A stretch of 64,000 bases of DNA from Microstegium vimineum (Eukaryota > Streptophyta > Magnoliopsida > Poales > Poaceae), in NCBI GenBank assembly GCA_022036555.1, contig CM039133.1, forward strand, positions 42,918,718 through 42,982,717, read 5' to 3'. This document shows positions 9,884 through 22,096 of the stretch, piece by piece (the first letter of the stretch is position 1; every line of letters begins with the position of its first letter). The notes beneath the pieces are model-generated. The model did not search any database. It had not been told where the DNA came from and was given only the letters and a program-made list of their open reading frames with translations. The position numbers and the translations under genes are program-made.

Positions 9884-11439
9884 TGTTGGTATTTATTATG
9901 CTCATGTAGAATATTCCTCAAGCGCACTGTTGTAGCATTTCACCCAGGAGTATTCCAGGGTATCGTATTTATCCTCAGGGAAGCAATGGTTAAAGAATAT
10001 GATAGCTAACCATGGTGATCCACTAACTAATATACGAACTAAACTATGATAGGGGTAAATGATATATATGATAAGTGCAATGACACACAGGAGAAGTTCC
10101 ATTGATAAAGAGTAGTTTAGTGAGCGAGGAGGACAGCGAGCGAGCATAAAGTCTCCAAATATCTATCTCTACTTGCATGGTTCTAACTTAGCCAGACAAG
10201 TCATATCAAGCAAGAACAATATTCATACACAAATGCACTTCGGGCCACTAGGCCACTTAGCAACAGAAGGTTGCTAAACCGCCTAGAACAAGAAGGCCTA
10301 CGCTTTAAGAACTTGGCCGAACGTGGTGGGATCAAAGCCTAGATAGGTGTGTCACCTCTACTAGGTACCACAAACAAACCGTTGGACAAGCCGCAGACAC
10401 AGGTAAGCGTATAGTCTAGACACCATGTCTACACTATATCTTACTACTCTAATCCGATATCTGGTGAAATTAATTAGAGCATCGGTTAAGGGCGGTGAAC
10501 CAGTGCAAAGGTATACTACCATTATCTTACTATCAAACAACTATGACTATGTTAAGAACCAATACAACATAACTAGTCATGTTGCAATAAAATAAAGTAC
10601 TAAGGCAAAGTAGAGAAGATAACTATATAAAATAACTCAAGTCTTACAAAGAGAGAAATAAATACTAGAAGCATATTAGACATCCTGGAAGACTAGAGCT
10701 GAAGAGCAGAGGCTCACTCTAACTCCTAACAACACTAACACTACTACAAGTGTTACATCTTGAGAGAGAGCCTCCTTATGGTGTGTCTTGAATGAGAGGG
10801 GGTGAGGGGTATTTATAGTGGAGAGGTGGAGTAGGGGCTACTCCACCGCCACGTCATCAATCCGCGTGATGTATGGTGAGAGCCCTTGGATCGTAACCAC
10901 CCTTTAGATCAATGGTGCAAGAGAATTCAGCATGTGCTTCTTTGCATGCAGCCATGCAAGGGAGGTGGACGCCCCCTAGGACTTAGGGGGGATCGGCCAA
11001 CCCCCCTATGGGTGGTGGGACCGCCCCAGTCCTTCTAAAAGATGGCCCACATGTCTTGGAGTGGGTGTGCACAAGTTGGACCACTTTTGGACGTCGGTTT
11101 GTACTCTTGCGGGCCCATGGATCCATGTGAAGTGAATATGAGTCGTTTAGAGAAAGCACAAGTTGATCCAAGGGTGGAGGATCACTTGGGAGTGCTTCTC
11201 CTGGATCATGGCCAGCGTGGGAGGCTGGTGGGCCCCATAGGGTGGTCGGCCGACCCCCCCTATGTGGGTCCCACTAGCTCATTTATCTCCATTTCCTATA
11301 GTCTTGCAAGAAATACTCCATGGACATGTGGAACTAGTTATTGGATAAAATATACTCATGATATGCTCATGTCCCATCATTATGAGGCTATTGACGGTGA
11401 TTTTTAGTATAGAAAATTATGACATTTTCACCGTCAACA
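9884..11439 (-). repeat. Gypsy-1 full-length LTR (inferred 3' LTR)
   Basis: The LTR is 1556 bp with TGTTG...CAACA ends. Minus-strand reading starts TGTTGACGGTGAAAAT. A minus-strand TATAAATA (about 10812-10819) is the likely transcription signal. The first 670 bp (9884-10556) have no counterpart in the second LTR copy. A related but shorter LTR sits at 37602-38195. Confidence 0.75.
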
Positions 11440-12541
11440 AGATCCTCAAGCTTAACCTTTGCTCGTCCCGAGCAAACAATCAAACTTAGCCTCGGTGGAT
11501 CAGGAGTTGCTACTATGCTTCATATTTCAAGAGTACTAAATCTACAACAAACATACTTCTCTTTTGAATGGCAAAATTAGCAATAAAAACTCACTCATAT
11601 TACCTTAGTCCTCCATGGGGATTATAGTTTTATCCTTTGTCTTGGGCGGTTGAGAGATAGAATAACTTGACTTGAGCACTAGTTTTCTCATTTTCACAAG
11701 TTTCATATCGGAGGTTTTACAATGTTTTGTAAAAGAAAACTTAGTGTTCCTCGAATGGTACTCTCGAGTCGCTCATATGGTGTATGATTCCTCACCAAGG
11801 CATATCTTAAAGTTTCCTTCTTTTTCATCCTACTCTAAAGGCTTATGTGGAGCTATAGGTAGGGATAAAAGATGTAGCAAACTTACTTTGCATATATTGT
11901 AAAGTCAAATTCTGGATCCAAGGAGAGAAATGTCATACTCTTAGATCAAGATGTGCAAGTGTGTGGAAACATGGCAAATGCTCAATACTCCTCTATATGA
12001 TCTCTCTTTCCTAACTTATTATTTTGAGACATAGCTATCTTTTTATTTATTTTTTTATTTTTATGAGCATTGGAATGCTCGATTTTTTTTGGATGAGGTT
12101 TGATGTGCTCATCATAAAACTTGGGACTTTATGTGCCCCTATAATTTTGCATAGTCTATGTCTCATTTACTAGCAACATACTAGAGAGAGAATTTTCTAT
12201 TAGAGCATGGAGTATGAACTATGTGGAAATGTAAGGCATGTTTTTGCGTACTTCCAGTGTAGAAGCAGCATGTATATGTGGCGTGTACGTGATCTTGGTC
12301 TTGGGAGCATGATAAATCTCTCAACAAGGGTCATAGAGCTTGACCAAACTCAACACAAAGCAAGCAGCTTATGTAGAAAGCTTATATCATGTAAGAGTAT
12401 ATATGACTTTGGTAGGAATTTTCACCATTGAGGAACAAAAAGTGTTTTTATCATTTTAATAAATAAGACTCAGATAGTCATTCTTGTTTGGAACAAAATT
12501 ATAGAAGCTCTTGTCTTGTTATATCTATCTCTAAATATAAC
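11440..12541 (-). other. Gypsy-1 internal remnant, non-coding
   Basis: About 1.1 kb lies between the two LTR copies. It begins with the TTTGCTCGTCCCGAGCAAA near-palindrome (11459-11477), which is the Gypsy 3' non-coding region on the inferred strand. No domain of gag, protease, RT or integrase is visible in any frame. It abuts the partial LTR at 12542 without any primer-binding site, which marks the deletion joint. Confidence 0.55.
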
Positions 12542-13429
12542 AACCAATACAACATAACTAGTCATGTTGCAATAAAGTACTAAGGCAAAGTAGAGAAGAT
12601 AACTATATAAAATAACTCAAGTCTTACAAAGAGAGAAATAAATACTAGAAGCATATTAGACATCCTGGAAGACTAGAGCTGAAGAGCAGAGGCTCACTCT
12701 AACTCCTAACAACACTAACACTACTACAAGTGTTACATCTTGAGAGAGAGTGGAGAGCTCCTCCTTATGGTGTGTCTTGAATGAGAGGGGGTGAGGGGGT
12801 ATTTATAGTGGAGAGGTGGAGTAGGGGCTACTCCACCGCCACGTCATCAATCCGCGTGATGTATGGTGAGAGCCCTTGGATCGTAACCACCCTTTAGATC
12901 AATGGTGCAAGAGAATTCAGCATGTGCTTCTTTGCATGCAGCCATGCAAGGGAGGTGGACGCCCCCTAGGACTTAGGGGGGGATCGGCCAACCCCCCTAT
13001 GGGTGGTGGGACCGCCCCAGTCCTTCTAAAAGATGGCCCACATGTCTTGGAGTGGGTGTGCACAAGTTGGACCACTTTTGGACGTCGGTTTGTACTCTTG
13101 CGGGCCCATGGATCCATGTGAAGTGAATATGAACCGTTTAGAGAAAGCACAAGTTGATCCAAGGGTGGAGGATCACTTGGGAGTGCTTCTCCTGGATCAT
13201 GGCCAACGTGGGAGGCTGGTGGGCCCCATAGGGTGGTTGGGCGACCCCCCTATGTGGGTCCCACTAGCTCATTTATCTCCATTTCCTATAGTCCTGCAAG
13301 AAATACTCCATGGACATGTGGAACTAGTTATTGGATAAAATGTACTCATGATATGCTTATGTCCCATCATTATGAGGCTATTGACGGTGATTTTGAGTAT
13401 AGAAAATTAGGACATTTTCACCGTCAACA
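12542..13429 (-). repeat. Gypsy-1 partial LTR (inferred 5' LTR)
   Basis: This is a direct repeat of 10557-11439. Differences visible by eye are small: a 5-bp deletion near 12575, a short insertion near 12750, single-G changes and scattered substitutions. The part corresponding to 9884-10556 is missing, so the deletion removed the 3' part of this LTR together with most of the internal region. Confidence 0.8.
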
Positions 13430-13435
13430 TGGGGG

Positions 13436-13809
13436 AGGGGATCACATGACATGTTCTTTTGCTCCCATGCCCTATTATTTCTATGATCTCATTCAAAAAA
13501 CTCACCCAAAAGTGTTTGAAACAATGAGCTAGTGCTACATAACATCTCTGTAGGACTACAAGAGCTGCAGGAGACCTTCTCTATCTAGCGGCAGAGGGAG
13601 GATCTACTGCGTCGGGATGCATGTTTTATACACTAGTATACAATATTCGATTTAGGATACACTTAGTTCTATTATTAACAGAGGCGGTCACAAAATGTAC
13701 CTGTGTCTCAAAATACTTGATGATTTTTGGAGGCAATCATTTTATTTTAGAGATAGCCAAAACATTATCAATCTCTTAAAATCGAGTTATCATAGAGGTG
13801 GGCCTCTAA
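13436..13809. other. Intergenic sequence, nothing recognised
   Basis: This 370-bp stretch lies between the Gypsy-1 target duplication and the CACTA-3 terminus. I see no open frame with a recognisable motif and no repeat structure. It ends in TAA, the candidate 3-bp target site of CACTA-3. Confidence 0.4.
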
Positions 13810-14273
13810 CACTACACTAGAGTAGGACATCACTGGTGGTTCAAAACCCCTCTTCACTGGCAGATTTTGAACCGCCATAACCAACTCGGCAGTGATGAGC
13901 TGATCACATCACCGCCGGTTATCCAAACCGACAGTGATGACTCATATATCACTGTCACACTACCAGTTGTTTAAACCAACCGGTTGTGTAGATTATGTAT
14001 CACTGCCGTTTTTTTTGAACCGGTAGTGATATATTTTTCACAATTTGCATTTTAATAATTGTTTTATTTTTATTTTGAGGGGAGGTGGTGGGGTGGGAGG
14101 TCGGGGAGGTGGTTGCTATCGAACAATTTGATATCGATGTGGAGGTGGTTGTGGTTGTGGATCAACGACAATACAAACCCATCAACATTTATATTACAAA
14201 AGTTCCAAAAAACAATAACCTTTAACGTGACATGTTCTTTTTTGTACTCATCCCAAACATCCTTCACACCCAT
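13810..14273 (+). mobile_element. CACTA-3: 5' end of a CACTA element
   Basis: A CACTACACTAGAG terminus at 13810 is followed by alternating ATCACTG / ACCGGCAGTGAT-type subterminal words up to about 14035. Then come GGAGGTGG-rich sequence and a segment resembling the inner repeats common in grass CACTA elements (AAAGTTCCAAAAAACAATAAC). At about 14274 it is interrupted by Copia-2. No matching 3' end is visible, although 37095-37600 carries similar subterminal words. Confidence 0.6.
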
Positions 14274-14696
14274 GTTGACGGCTCATGCTTTGGGTAAGGC
14301 ATATGGTGGAGATGACCACTTGCTAAAGTGCTTGGGTAGCCAAAGATTCTCCCTTTGCAAAGAGGGATTGAGCTATACCCCCAAGAAGGGCAAGTCGGCC
14401 TTTGTAGCTCCAAAGCCTAGCTTTGTGAGGAACAATGGTCGGTTTTGCAACAAATGCAAGCAAGTGGGGCATGTTGACTAATATTGCAAACTTAACATGA
14501 GTCAAACCAAGTTTGCTAAAGCTACCTCTATGCACTTTGATTCTTGTTATATGCTTACCAAAAGTGCTAAAGGTATCATGGCTAAGTATGTTGGCACACC
14601 CATTGTTGGCCCAAAGAAGAATGCAATTTGGGTGCCAAAATCCTTGGTCACTAACTTTGGAGGACCCAAACAAGCATGGGTACCTAAGAAGAACTA
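14274..14696 (+). pseudogene. Copia-2 gag, C-terminal part with zinc knuckle
   Basis: The remnant starts inside gag (LTAHALGKAYGG) and contains the CCHC knuckle CNKCKQVGH at 14446-14472. An in-frame TAA at 14479-14481 falls between the His and the last Cys of the knuckle, so the domain cannot be made. The frame then continues to about 14696 with MLTKSAKGIMAKYVG and PKKNAIWVPKSL, the conserved gag/protease spacer. Gag packages element RNA. Confidence 0.75.
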
Positions 14697-14709
14697 ATTT
14701 GTTTTGTAG

Positions 14710-17700
14710 GTCAATTACAAAGCCGGAGGAAGGCATTGGGTGCTTGATAGTGGGTGCACTCAACACATGACCGGAGATTCTAGAATGTTCAAATCAATCA
14801 ACTCCAACACCAATGATGGCATTGATAGTATTACTTTTGGTGATAATGGCAAAGGCAAGGTCAAGGGTCTTGGAAAGATTGCTATATCCAATGATTTGAG
14901 CATATCCAATGTCTTGTTAGTTGAGAGCTTGAACTTCAATTTGCTATCTGTGGCTCAATTGTGTGATCTTGGATTCAAATGCATATTTGAGGTAGATGAT
15001 GTTGAGATCATTAGTGTGGATGGTTCAAACTTGATCTTCAAAGGCTTTAGATATGAGAACCTCTACCTAGTTGATTTCAATGCTAGTGAGTCTCAATTGT
15101 CAACTTGGTTGCTCACTAAATCAAGTATGGGTTGGTTATGGCATAGAAGACTTGGTCATGTTGGCATGAAGCAATTGAATAGATTGATCAAGCATGAATT
15201 AGTAAGAGGCTTGAAAGATGTTGTGTTTGAGAAGGACAAACTTTGTAGCTCTTGTCAAGCCGGCAAACAAGTTGGTAACACCCATCCCAAGAAAAGCATG
15301 ATGAGCACTAGTAGAGCATTTGAGTTGTTGCACATGGACTTATTTGGACCAACAACATACATGAGCATTGGAGGTAACAAGTATGGATTTGTGATAGTGG
15401 ATGATCTTACAAGATACACTTGGGTATTCTTTCTCAATGAAAATAGTGATACTTTTGCCACCTTCAAATCTTTCTTCAAAAGATGTCACAATGAGTTTGA
15501 AACTACCATCAAGAAAGTGAGAAGTGACAATGGAAGTGAATTCAAGAATAAAAGACTTGAGGAGCTATGTGATGAGCTTGGAATCAAGCATCAACTTTTG
15601 GCCAAGTACACTCCACAATCAAATGACCTTGTTGAGAGTAAGAATAGAACATTGATTGATATGGCAAGGTCTATGCTTAGTGAGTACAATGTGAGTCAAT
15701 CCTTTTGGGCCGAAGCTATCAACATTGCTTGCTACTCTAGAAACCGGTTGTATTGTCATCCATTGATGGAGAAGACACCATATGAGCTATTGAATGGAAG
15801 AAAGTCCAACATTGCATATTTTAGAGTGTTTGGATGCAAATGCTATATCTTGAAGAAAGGCACAAGACTTGGAAAGTTTGACAAGAAATGTAATGAAGGG
15901 TTCTTACTTGGTTACTCAACCACAAGCAAAGCCTATAGAGTGTGTAATTAAGCTAGTGGTATACTTGAGGAGGTTCATGATGTTGAATTTGATGAAACCA
16001 ATGGCTCTCAAGTTGAAAATGAGAATCTAGAAGATGTGAGTGGTCCTCAATTTTCAAAGGCTATGAAGAACATGGATATTGGTGATATTCGGCCAAGGCA
16101 AGTGATTGACATTGAAGATGACAAAGATCAAGTGCTCAACTCACCTAATGTGCAAGCTAGTGGTTCTCAAATGCAAGATCAACAAGTTGTTAGTCCATCT
16201 CAACCAAGCTCAAGCAATCAAGTTCCTATCCTTCAACCAACCAACATTGCAAGAGATCACCCCATTGATCAAATAGTTAGTGACATTACAAGTGGTGTTC
16301 AAACAAGATCAAGATTGACATCCTTTTGCGAGCACTATTCATTTGTATCATCCATAGAGCCAACAAAGATTGAAGAAGACTTACAAGATGTTGATTGGGT
16401 CAATGCTATGTATGAAGAGCTCAACAATTTCACAAGAAATAAAGTTTGGGAGCTAGTTGAAAGACCCAAGAACTACAATGTGATTGGCACAAGATGGGTA
16501 TTTAGAAACAAGCAAGATCAGATGGTATAGTTGTGAAAAACAAAGCAAGATTGGTAGCTCAAGGATACACTCAAATTGAGGGTCTTGACTTTGGAGAAAC
16601 TTATGCACTGGTTGCAAGATTAGAGGCAATTAGAATTCTATTGGCATATGCATGTGCACGCAACATCAAGCTATACCAAATGGACGTGAAGAGTGCTTTC
16701 TTGAATGGCTATATCAATGAGCTAGTATACGTTGAGCAACCTCCTAGTTTTGACGATGACAAGAAGCACAACCATGTGTACAAGTTGAGGAAGGTTTTAT
16801 ATGGCTTGAAGCAAGCACCTAGAGCATGGTATGAAAGATCGAGGGATTTCCTCTTATCAAAAGGGTTCATTATGGGGAAGGTTGATACTACTCTCTTCAC
16901 CAAGAAGCTTGACAAGGATCTATTTGTGCTCCAAATCTATGTGGATGACATCATATTCGGTTCAACCAATCAAGAATTTTGTGAAGAATTTGGCAAGATG
17001 ATGGCAAATGAGTTTGAAATGTCAATGATTGGTGAACTTAGCTACTTCCTTGGACTTCAAATCAAACAATTGAAGAATGGCACCTTTGTGAGTCAAGGCA
17101 AGTACATCAAGGATATGATGAAGAAGTTTGGCTTAGAAGACTCAAAAGGCATTAGCACTCCTATGGGCACTAATGGACACTTGGATAGTGATGCTAGTGG
17201 CAACATGGTGGATCAAAAGTTATATCGATCTATGATTGGAAGCCTACTCTATGTGACCGCTTCTAGGCCGGATGTCATATTTAGTGTATGCATGTGTGCA
17301 AGATTCCAATCCTCTCCAAGAGAAAGTCATTTGAAGTCTACAAAGAGAATATTGAGGTACTTGAAGCATACACAAGATGTTGGTTTGTGGTATCCCAAGG
17401 GGTCAAACTTTGAGTTGATTGGCTATTCGGACTCTGACTATGTGGGATGCAAGGTTGATAGAAAGAGCACATCGGGCACATGTCAAATGCTAGGCATGTC
17501 ACTTGTATCTTGGTCATCAAAGAATCCAAATAGTATTGCACTCTCTACCGCCGAAGCTGAATACATAAGTGAAGGGAGTTGTTGTGCTCAATTGCTTTGG
17601 ATGAAAGCAACTTTGAATGACTTTGGAATCAAATTCAAGCGAGTGTCATTGCTATGTGACAATGAAAGTGCGGTGAAGCTAACCAACAATCTAGTCCAAC

Positions 17701-17891
17701 ATTCAAGAACCAATCACATCGACATAAGGCACCACTTTATAAGGGACCATCAACAAAAGGGTGATATCTCAATCACAAGTGTTGGCACCGATGATCAACT
17801 TGCCGACATATTCACCAAGCCACTTGATGAGAAGAGGTTTTGGAAGCTAAGGAATGAATTGAACATTCTTGATTTCTCAAACATGTGTTGA
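14710..17891 (+). pseudogene. Copia-2 pol: protease, integrase, RT, RNase H
   Basis: Protease: VLDSGCTQHMTGD near 14740. Integrase: WHRRLGHVGMKQLNRL and LCSSCQAGKQ form the HHCC finger; catalytic blocks are HMDLFGPTTYMS, VRSDNGSEFKN and LVESKNRTLID, so D, D and E are all present. A TAA at 15949 interrupts, and the same frame resumes to 16530. A one-base loss near 16522 then shifts the frame and RT continues from 16533 (KARLVAQGYTQ, YGLKQAPRAWYE, YVDDIIFGS). RNase H follows (SDSDYVGCKVDRKSTSG, STAEAEYISEGSCC) and ends DIFTKPLDEKRF, with the stop at 17891. Two lesions in 3.2 kb indicate moderate age. Confidence 0.9.
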
Positions 17892-18839
17892 TGCACCTCC
17901 CATATATGACATGCCTCTCCTTCGAGCAAAGCAAGGTAAAAGTTTGGTTGAAATGTCATACATCCAATATTAGGACTTGTGTAGTGCATCTAGACATCAA
18001 TTCATTAGGCTCATTCATGAAAATCAAATGAATTTGATGCTTATATGGTACCACTATTGCTTCTATGCTTTATATGATCTAGTGGTAGCATATGACATAT
18101 TTGTGGGCTTGCAATCCTAGAGTTTGATCTAGAATATGAACTTCAAATGTTTAGCTCAACATGGGCAAGATAACCATTCTAGGATGTGTGAACAAGCTTG
18201 TCCATGGTTTAAATCGAGTTAAATACCTTGGGGCAAGTAATCTAGATTGAACCAAACCTAAGCTTCTCTCCAATAATCAATCCTTTTGAGCACATCTTTT
18301 ATGATAATAGATGACAAAGGGGGAGAAGTAAGTAGTAAGACAAAGAAACATATTGAAAATTTTGAAAAATGAAAGCACACAAGTAGGGGAAGCAAGCTTA
18401 TGAATAAAGTTGTTGCATATCTTTGTGCATTCATAAGTTCTTGCTTGCATATGTACTTATATTCATGACATGCTTGTGTGGTGAATGCTAGAAACATAAT
18501 TGATATGGTGCTTGAAGAACTAGCATTCTTAGATGTTTATAGTTTTCAAATGGTATCTAGTTCTCTCAAGCTGTCTTCAAGTGGTTTCTAGGCATTCATG
18601 GTGCTAAGGATGGTATAATATTGCACTCCGATTGGTATCACGCTTCAAAGGTCCATCCCTTATACCTTAGCATCATTTGGTAGCATTCACTCTCCCACAA
18701 TTCCTATTCATGCATATGTGATCAAAATGAACCAAACTCATATATCACATATGTAGGGGGAGCTAATACTACCAAAGTGGAATTTTCATTATATATTCAT
18801 TTGTGAAAGGTTGTCATCAATTACCAAAAAGGGGGAGAT
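17892..18839 (+). other. Copia-2 3' non-coding region with repeated polypurine tracts
   Basis: About 950 bp separate the pol stop from the LTR with no conserved frame. Purine tracts with GGGGGAG cores occur at 18319-18325, 18755-18761 and 18828-18837; the last, directly before the LTR, is the plus-strand priming site. Duplicate upstream tracts are typical of this lineage. Confidence 0.7.
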
Positions 18840-21440
18840 TGAAAGCCCATGTTTGGTTTTGGATAATTGATGAAACATATGGACTAACCCTAGTGCTAAG
18901 TGCATGGTCTAGCTAGGGTGATCCACCTTGACACATGGAGCTAGAAGGATGACAATGGTGCATTGATCAAGTGCTTCATGGACTAAGGAAAAGAAGAAGA
19001 GAAGAGAAAAAAAAAATGGGCTCAAGGCAAAGGTATAACATAGGGGCATTTTTGGTTTAGTGATCAAGACACTATAGAGAGTGTGATCACATTTAGGATA
19101 GATAGCCGTACTATCAAGAAGGGAAAACTCGTGTCGATTGCGGTTATCATGTGCCACTAGGTTTGCATTGCATATCTAAAACAAACCTAAGTGACTAAAA
19201 TTGTGAAACAAATCCAAGATAACTCAATACAAAGGCTAACACAGGAGAACAAGTGTTGGATCACAAGGTGTTAGCACATGGAAGCTTGGAGAAGAAGAGG
19301 CAGCTCGGTTTGGTACTCAGAAGAGCTCCGGACGCAGGTCCGGACGCTGGCAAGATGCCGTCCAGACCATTGGACATGCGTCCGGAGGCATACCATAAGG
19401 CTCGGCCTCGGCGTACAGGAGATCTGAACGCTTATGTTAGTCCGGAGCGGGCTCTTTAAGTAGTTCGCCACGGTAAATCAATTTACCGCGGCAGACAGGT
19501 TATGAGGCCCGCCACGGAAAATATTGAGGCCCAACCATCCCAAAGCCAGGCCCAATACCCATCGCCATATATATAGACATACCAGCACTTAGGGTTTTCC
19601 ACAAAAAAATACCCCAACAGAAGAAAAAATAGCGGCGGTCGCTCCCTCCCCATGCCGCGCGACTCTCCCCCATCCCCCGCGACACGACTCCCCTGGCGCC
19701 GCGCACCTCTTCACCTGCGCTGAGTCCCGCAAGCCTCCTCTCCTGTGCCTGCGTCGAGTCCCGCAAGCCTCCTCTCCTGTGCCTACTCCCGACGGATCCC
19801 GACGGAGGCCGTGTGCGAGGGGGCTCAGCGCCGAGGGGAAACTCGATCCTCGGCGGCCGGTGCGCAAGGGGCGGAGCCTCGGCCGCTCGGCGAAAAAGCC
19901 GGCGGATCCGACGAGAGGTGCGATCCCGGCGGCCACGGATCTTTCGATGACCAGCTCCACCACCATCGCGGCGGTGGATCCGGCGAAGAGGATCCCGCTA
20001 GAACGGATCAGAGTGCGGCGGCGGATCCGGCGAAGAGGAGCCCGTAGGAGCGGATCAGCGAGGTGTGGCGGCGACAGGCTCTAAACGGGCTCGTCGGTGG
20101 GCTAAAAATGGGCTCGCTGCCGGGCTCGTGGGTTTTTTTGTTTTTTTAAATGATTAACCGAGGCGGGCATTCTAATGTGCCCGCCTCGGTTAATCGATTT
20201 ACCGCAGCGGGTGGCTTTGCCTGCTGCAGGAAGGCAGTGATTTACCGTGTCCTTGGTTGTGTGGCAGAAGGATTTGCCCGCTGCGGAAAAGCCAAAATGA
20301 CCGCCTCGGAAAATCATTTTTGTAGTAGTGGACACAGGTCTCCGGACGCCCGTCCGGAGCCAAGGAGCTCTCTGGATCGGCTCTGCAGAGGGTCCGGACG
20401 CAAGGCGCGATGGTTCGGACCCCCAACTGTTCCTAGCGTCCGGAGGCGACGTGGCAGGCGCTGGTGAAGGCGCCAATGGACGGATTCAAACTGCAAAGGG
20501 TCCGGACGCGTGGCCAATGGTCCGGACCCCCCCCCCTTGAAACAGCGTCCGGAGTGACGCAAACAGTGGCAAAGAAGGGGCAAAACGACTAGTTTCTTGG
20601 TGGTGGCTATTTATATGTTTTGGCCGGCCTCTTGGGATTCTTCTTGCACCTCCCATTCATTCTCACTCATAGTGCTTGCTTGAGAAGGCCCCCAACTCAT
20701 CTCTCTTTGCTTGTGTTGCTAAGTCTTGAGAGTTTGAGTGAACCAAGTGCTTGATCATTGCATTGCATCTTAGTGGCACATGGTCATCGTCATCGCCGCG
20801 AGATTTCTTGTTATTCTTGGTGTTTTCCAACACCTAGATGGCTTCGCGATTGTGGAGAAGCTTTGGCGCATGTTGGTGATTGTTCGAGGCCTGCTTCATC
20901 GATTGTGAGAGGGTTTGTACCCACCTCGGTAGAGCGCCAAAGGGTAACTCTAGTGGATTGCTCGTGTCATTGAGTTACTCTCATTTGGGTGGATTCTTGT
21001 GGCGTTCGAGTTAGTGGGTTAGGCTTGTCATTGCCTATTAGTCACCGAATCACCACTTGAGTAGTCGACACAACGGGGACTAGCTTGGTGGCAACCAAGT
21101 GAACCTCGGGAGAAATGTTTTTGTGTCAATCTTGTCTCCCGGCTACTCTTGGTGATCTTATTGTGATTGGTCTTCACATTGGTATATCCTCTTGTCTCGT
21201 TAGCTTGCTAGTTAGTTTTCTTGTTAGTTGTTCTTGCTAGCTTGTGTTAAGTGTCTTAGGCTTTTGCTATTATGTGTTAGACACTTGACTAACTAGAATT
21301 GCTTGGATAGGTGGCTTTGCACCCCTAGTAGAGCTAGAGCAAAAAGCTTCGCTTAAGTGTTATCTCACCTTTGCTCTAGTGGTTTGTAGATTTTTTAATA
21401 GGCTATTCACCCCCCCCCTCTAGCCATCTAGGACCTTTCA
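18840..21440 (+). repeat. Copia-2 3' LTR, enlarged by a nested CACTA
   Basis: The LTR runs from TGAAAGCCCA (18840) to GGACCTTTCA (21440), and the ends are inverted copies (TGAAAG/CTTTCA). Without CACTA-4 it would be about 1.7 kb. The body has GTCCGGACGC-type repeats on both sides of the insertion (19326-19450 and 20338-20550), showing that these flanks belong together. A candidate TATA (TATTTATATG, 20609-20618) lies downstream of the insertion. The left LTR is missing, so no divergence date can be estimated. Confidence 0.75.
19462..20330 (+). mobile_element. CACTA-4: small CACTA nested in the Copia-2 LTR
   Basis: The right end TTTTTGTAGTAGTG (20317-20330) is a CACTA terminus, preceded by CCGCCTCGG-type subterminal words (20158-20310). 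The left side starts with related words (CCACGGTAAATC near 19470, CCGCCACGG near 19510), but I see no CACTA terminus there, so the left end is placed approximately and may be truncated. The centre (19600-20060) is GC-rich and preceded by CATATATATAGACATA and an AGGGTTTTCC leader, resembling a captured promoter and 5' exon. The captured gene is not recognised. Confidence 0.6.
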
Positions 21441-21445
21441 AGGGG

Positions 21446-22096
21446 CCAATTCAAAACTTCATTGCTACAATAATGACTAATGACCAATAGTAGTACAAAA
21501 ATTTTATGGAGGTTTATCTATTCTATAGTACGCCTATGATACAATACTTTTTATGGATCATGATCAACCTGGAAAAGGCTCGCAATATGAAGCTATTACT
21601 TTGTGCATTCGAGCAACTTTCAGGGCTTAAAATAAGAGTGAAACATTCTTCTTTGGAGCAACACAAGAATTATTATCCCAATACACTGAACTTTTCGGTC
21701 GTGATCAAGGAACTTTTCCAATGAGATATTTGGTCATACCTATACACTATAAGAGGATCAAATATGGATTGGAAAAGAGGAAGAACGTTTTGAAACAAGA
21801 CTAAGTAGCTTAGAAAGGAAAACATATGTCAACAAGTGGGCGCACAGCACTAATTAATTCAGTTTTTAGGAGCTTACTTATGTATATGATGTCTTTCTCG
21901 TGATCCTAAGGGAAGTTCTAAAAAAGACTTGATTACTTCCAATCAAGATTTTTTTTTTGCAAAGTGAAGAACAAACACGCAAATATGGGTCATTCTCCGT
22001 CAACCCAAAGACCAAGGTTTGCTTTGCGACAGGTATTTATATAGAGTCGGGATTTGGAAGATGAGTCTTGGAGAAACAAGGAAGGTGGTAGTTGTT
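21446..22096 (+). pseudogene. L1-type LINE reverse transcriptase fragment
   Basis: Shifting between frames, 21500-22080 reads GGLSIL, the RT catalytic block, TILFMDHDQPG, ATQELLSQYTELFGRDQGTFP, RYL-IPIHYKR, KGKHMSTSGRTALINSVFRS and LMYMMSF, the conserved C-terminal RT region of plant L1 elements. The catalytic motif YADD reads YAYD here (the second-to-last position D to Y), preceded by a stop, so this copy is inactive. Multiple frameshifts and stops are present. Neither ORF1, the endonuclease nor a poly(A) end is visible. It directly follows the Copia-2 LTR and is interrupted by a SINE. Confidence 0.7.

Larger units (their letters stand above)
9884..13429 (-). mobile_element. Gypsy-1: internally deleted LTR retrotransposon
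   Basis: It is bounded by TGTTGG at 9884 and CAACA at 13429 and flanked by TGGGGG on both sides (9878-9883, 13430-13435). It holds one full LTR (9884-11439), 1.1 kb of internal non-coding DNA and an 888-bp partial LTR (12542-13429) nearly identical to the corresponding part of the full LTR. Minus orientation is inferred from a TATAAATA box that lies on the minus strand of the LTR near 10815. It is also supported by the internal TTTGCTCG/CGAGCAAA palindrome next to the LTR, which in grass Gypsy elements sits before the 3' LTR. No gag or pol remains. The near-identity of the LTRs suggests a recent insertion. Confidence 0.75.
14274..21440 (+). mobile_element. Copia-2: 5'-truncated Maximus/SIRE-type Copia element
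   Basis: The order is gag end, protease, integrase, RT, RNase H, a long 3' non-coding region and a 3' LTR. SIRE-lineage features are the long 3' spacer with repeated GGGGGAG purine tracts and LTR termini TGAAAG...CTTTCA. The 5' LTR and most of gag are missing, and the left end lies directly in CACTA-3. Coding is broken by stops at 14479 and 15949 and by a frameshift near 16522. Confidence 0.85.

Noticed and set aside
9884..13429. Two separate insertions or a plus-strand Gypsy element
   Set aside because: One matching TGGGGG flank pair and matching outer LTR ends favour a single element. A minus-strand TATAAATA favours minus orientation, though this is not proven.
19500..20583. Several long GC-rich frames on both strands in the Copia-2 LTR
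   Set aside because: They mirror each other in GC-rich repeats and captured sequence, with no recognisable motif in any frame.
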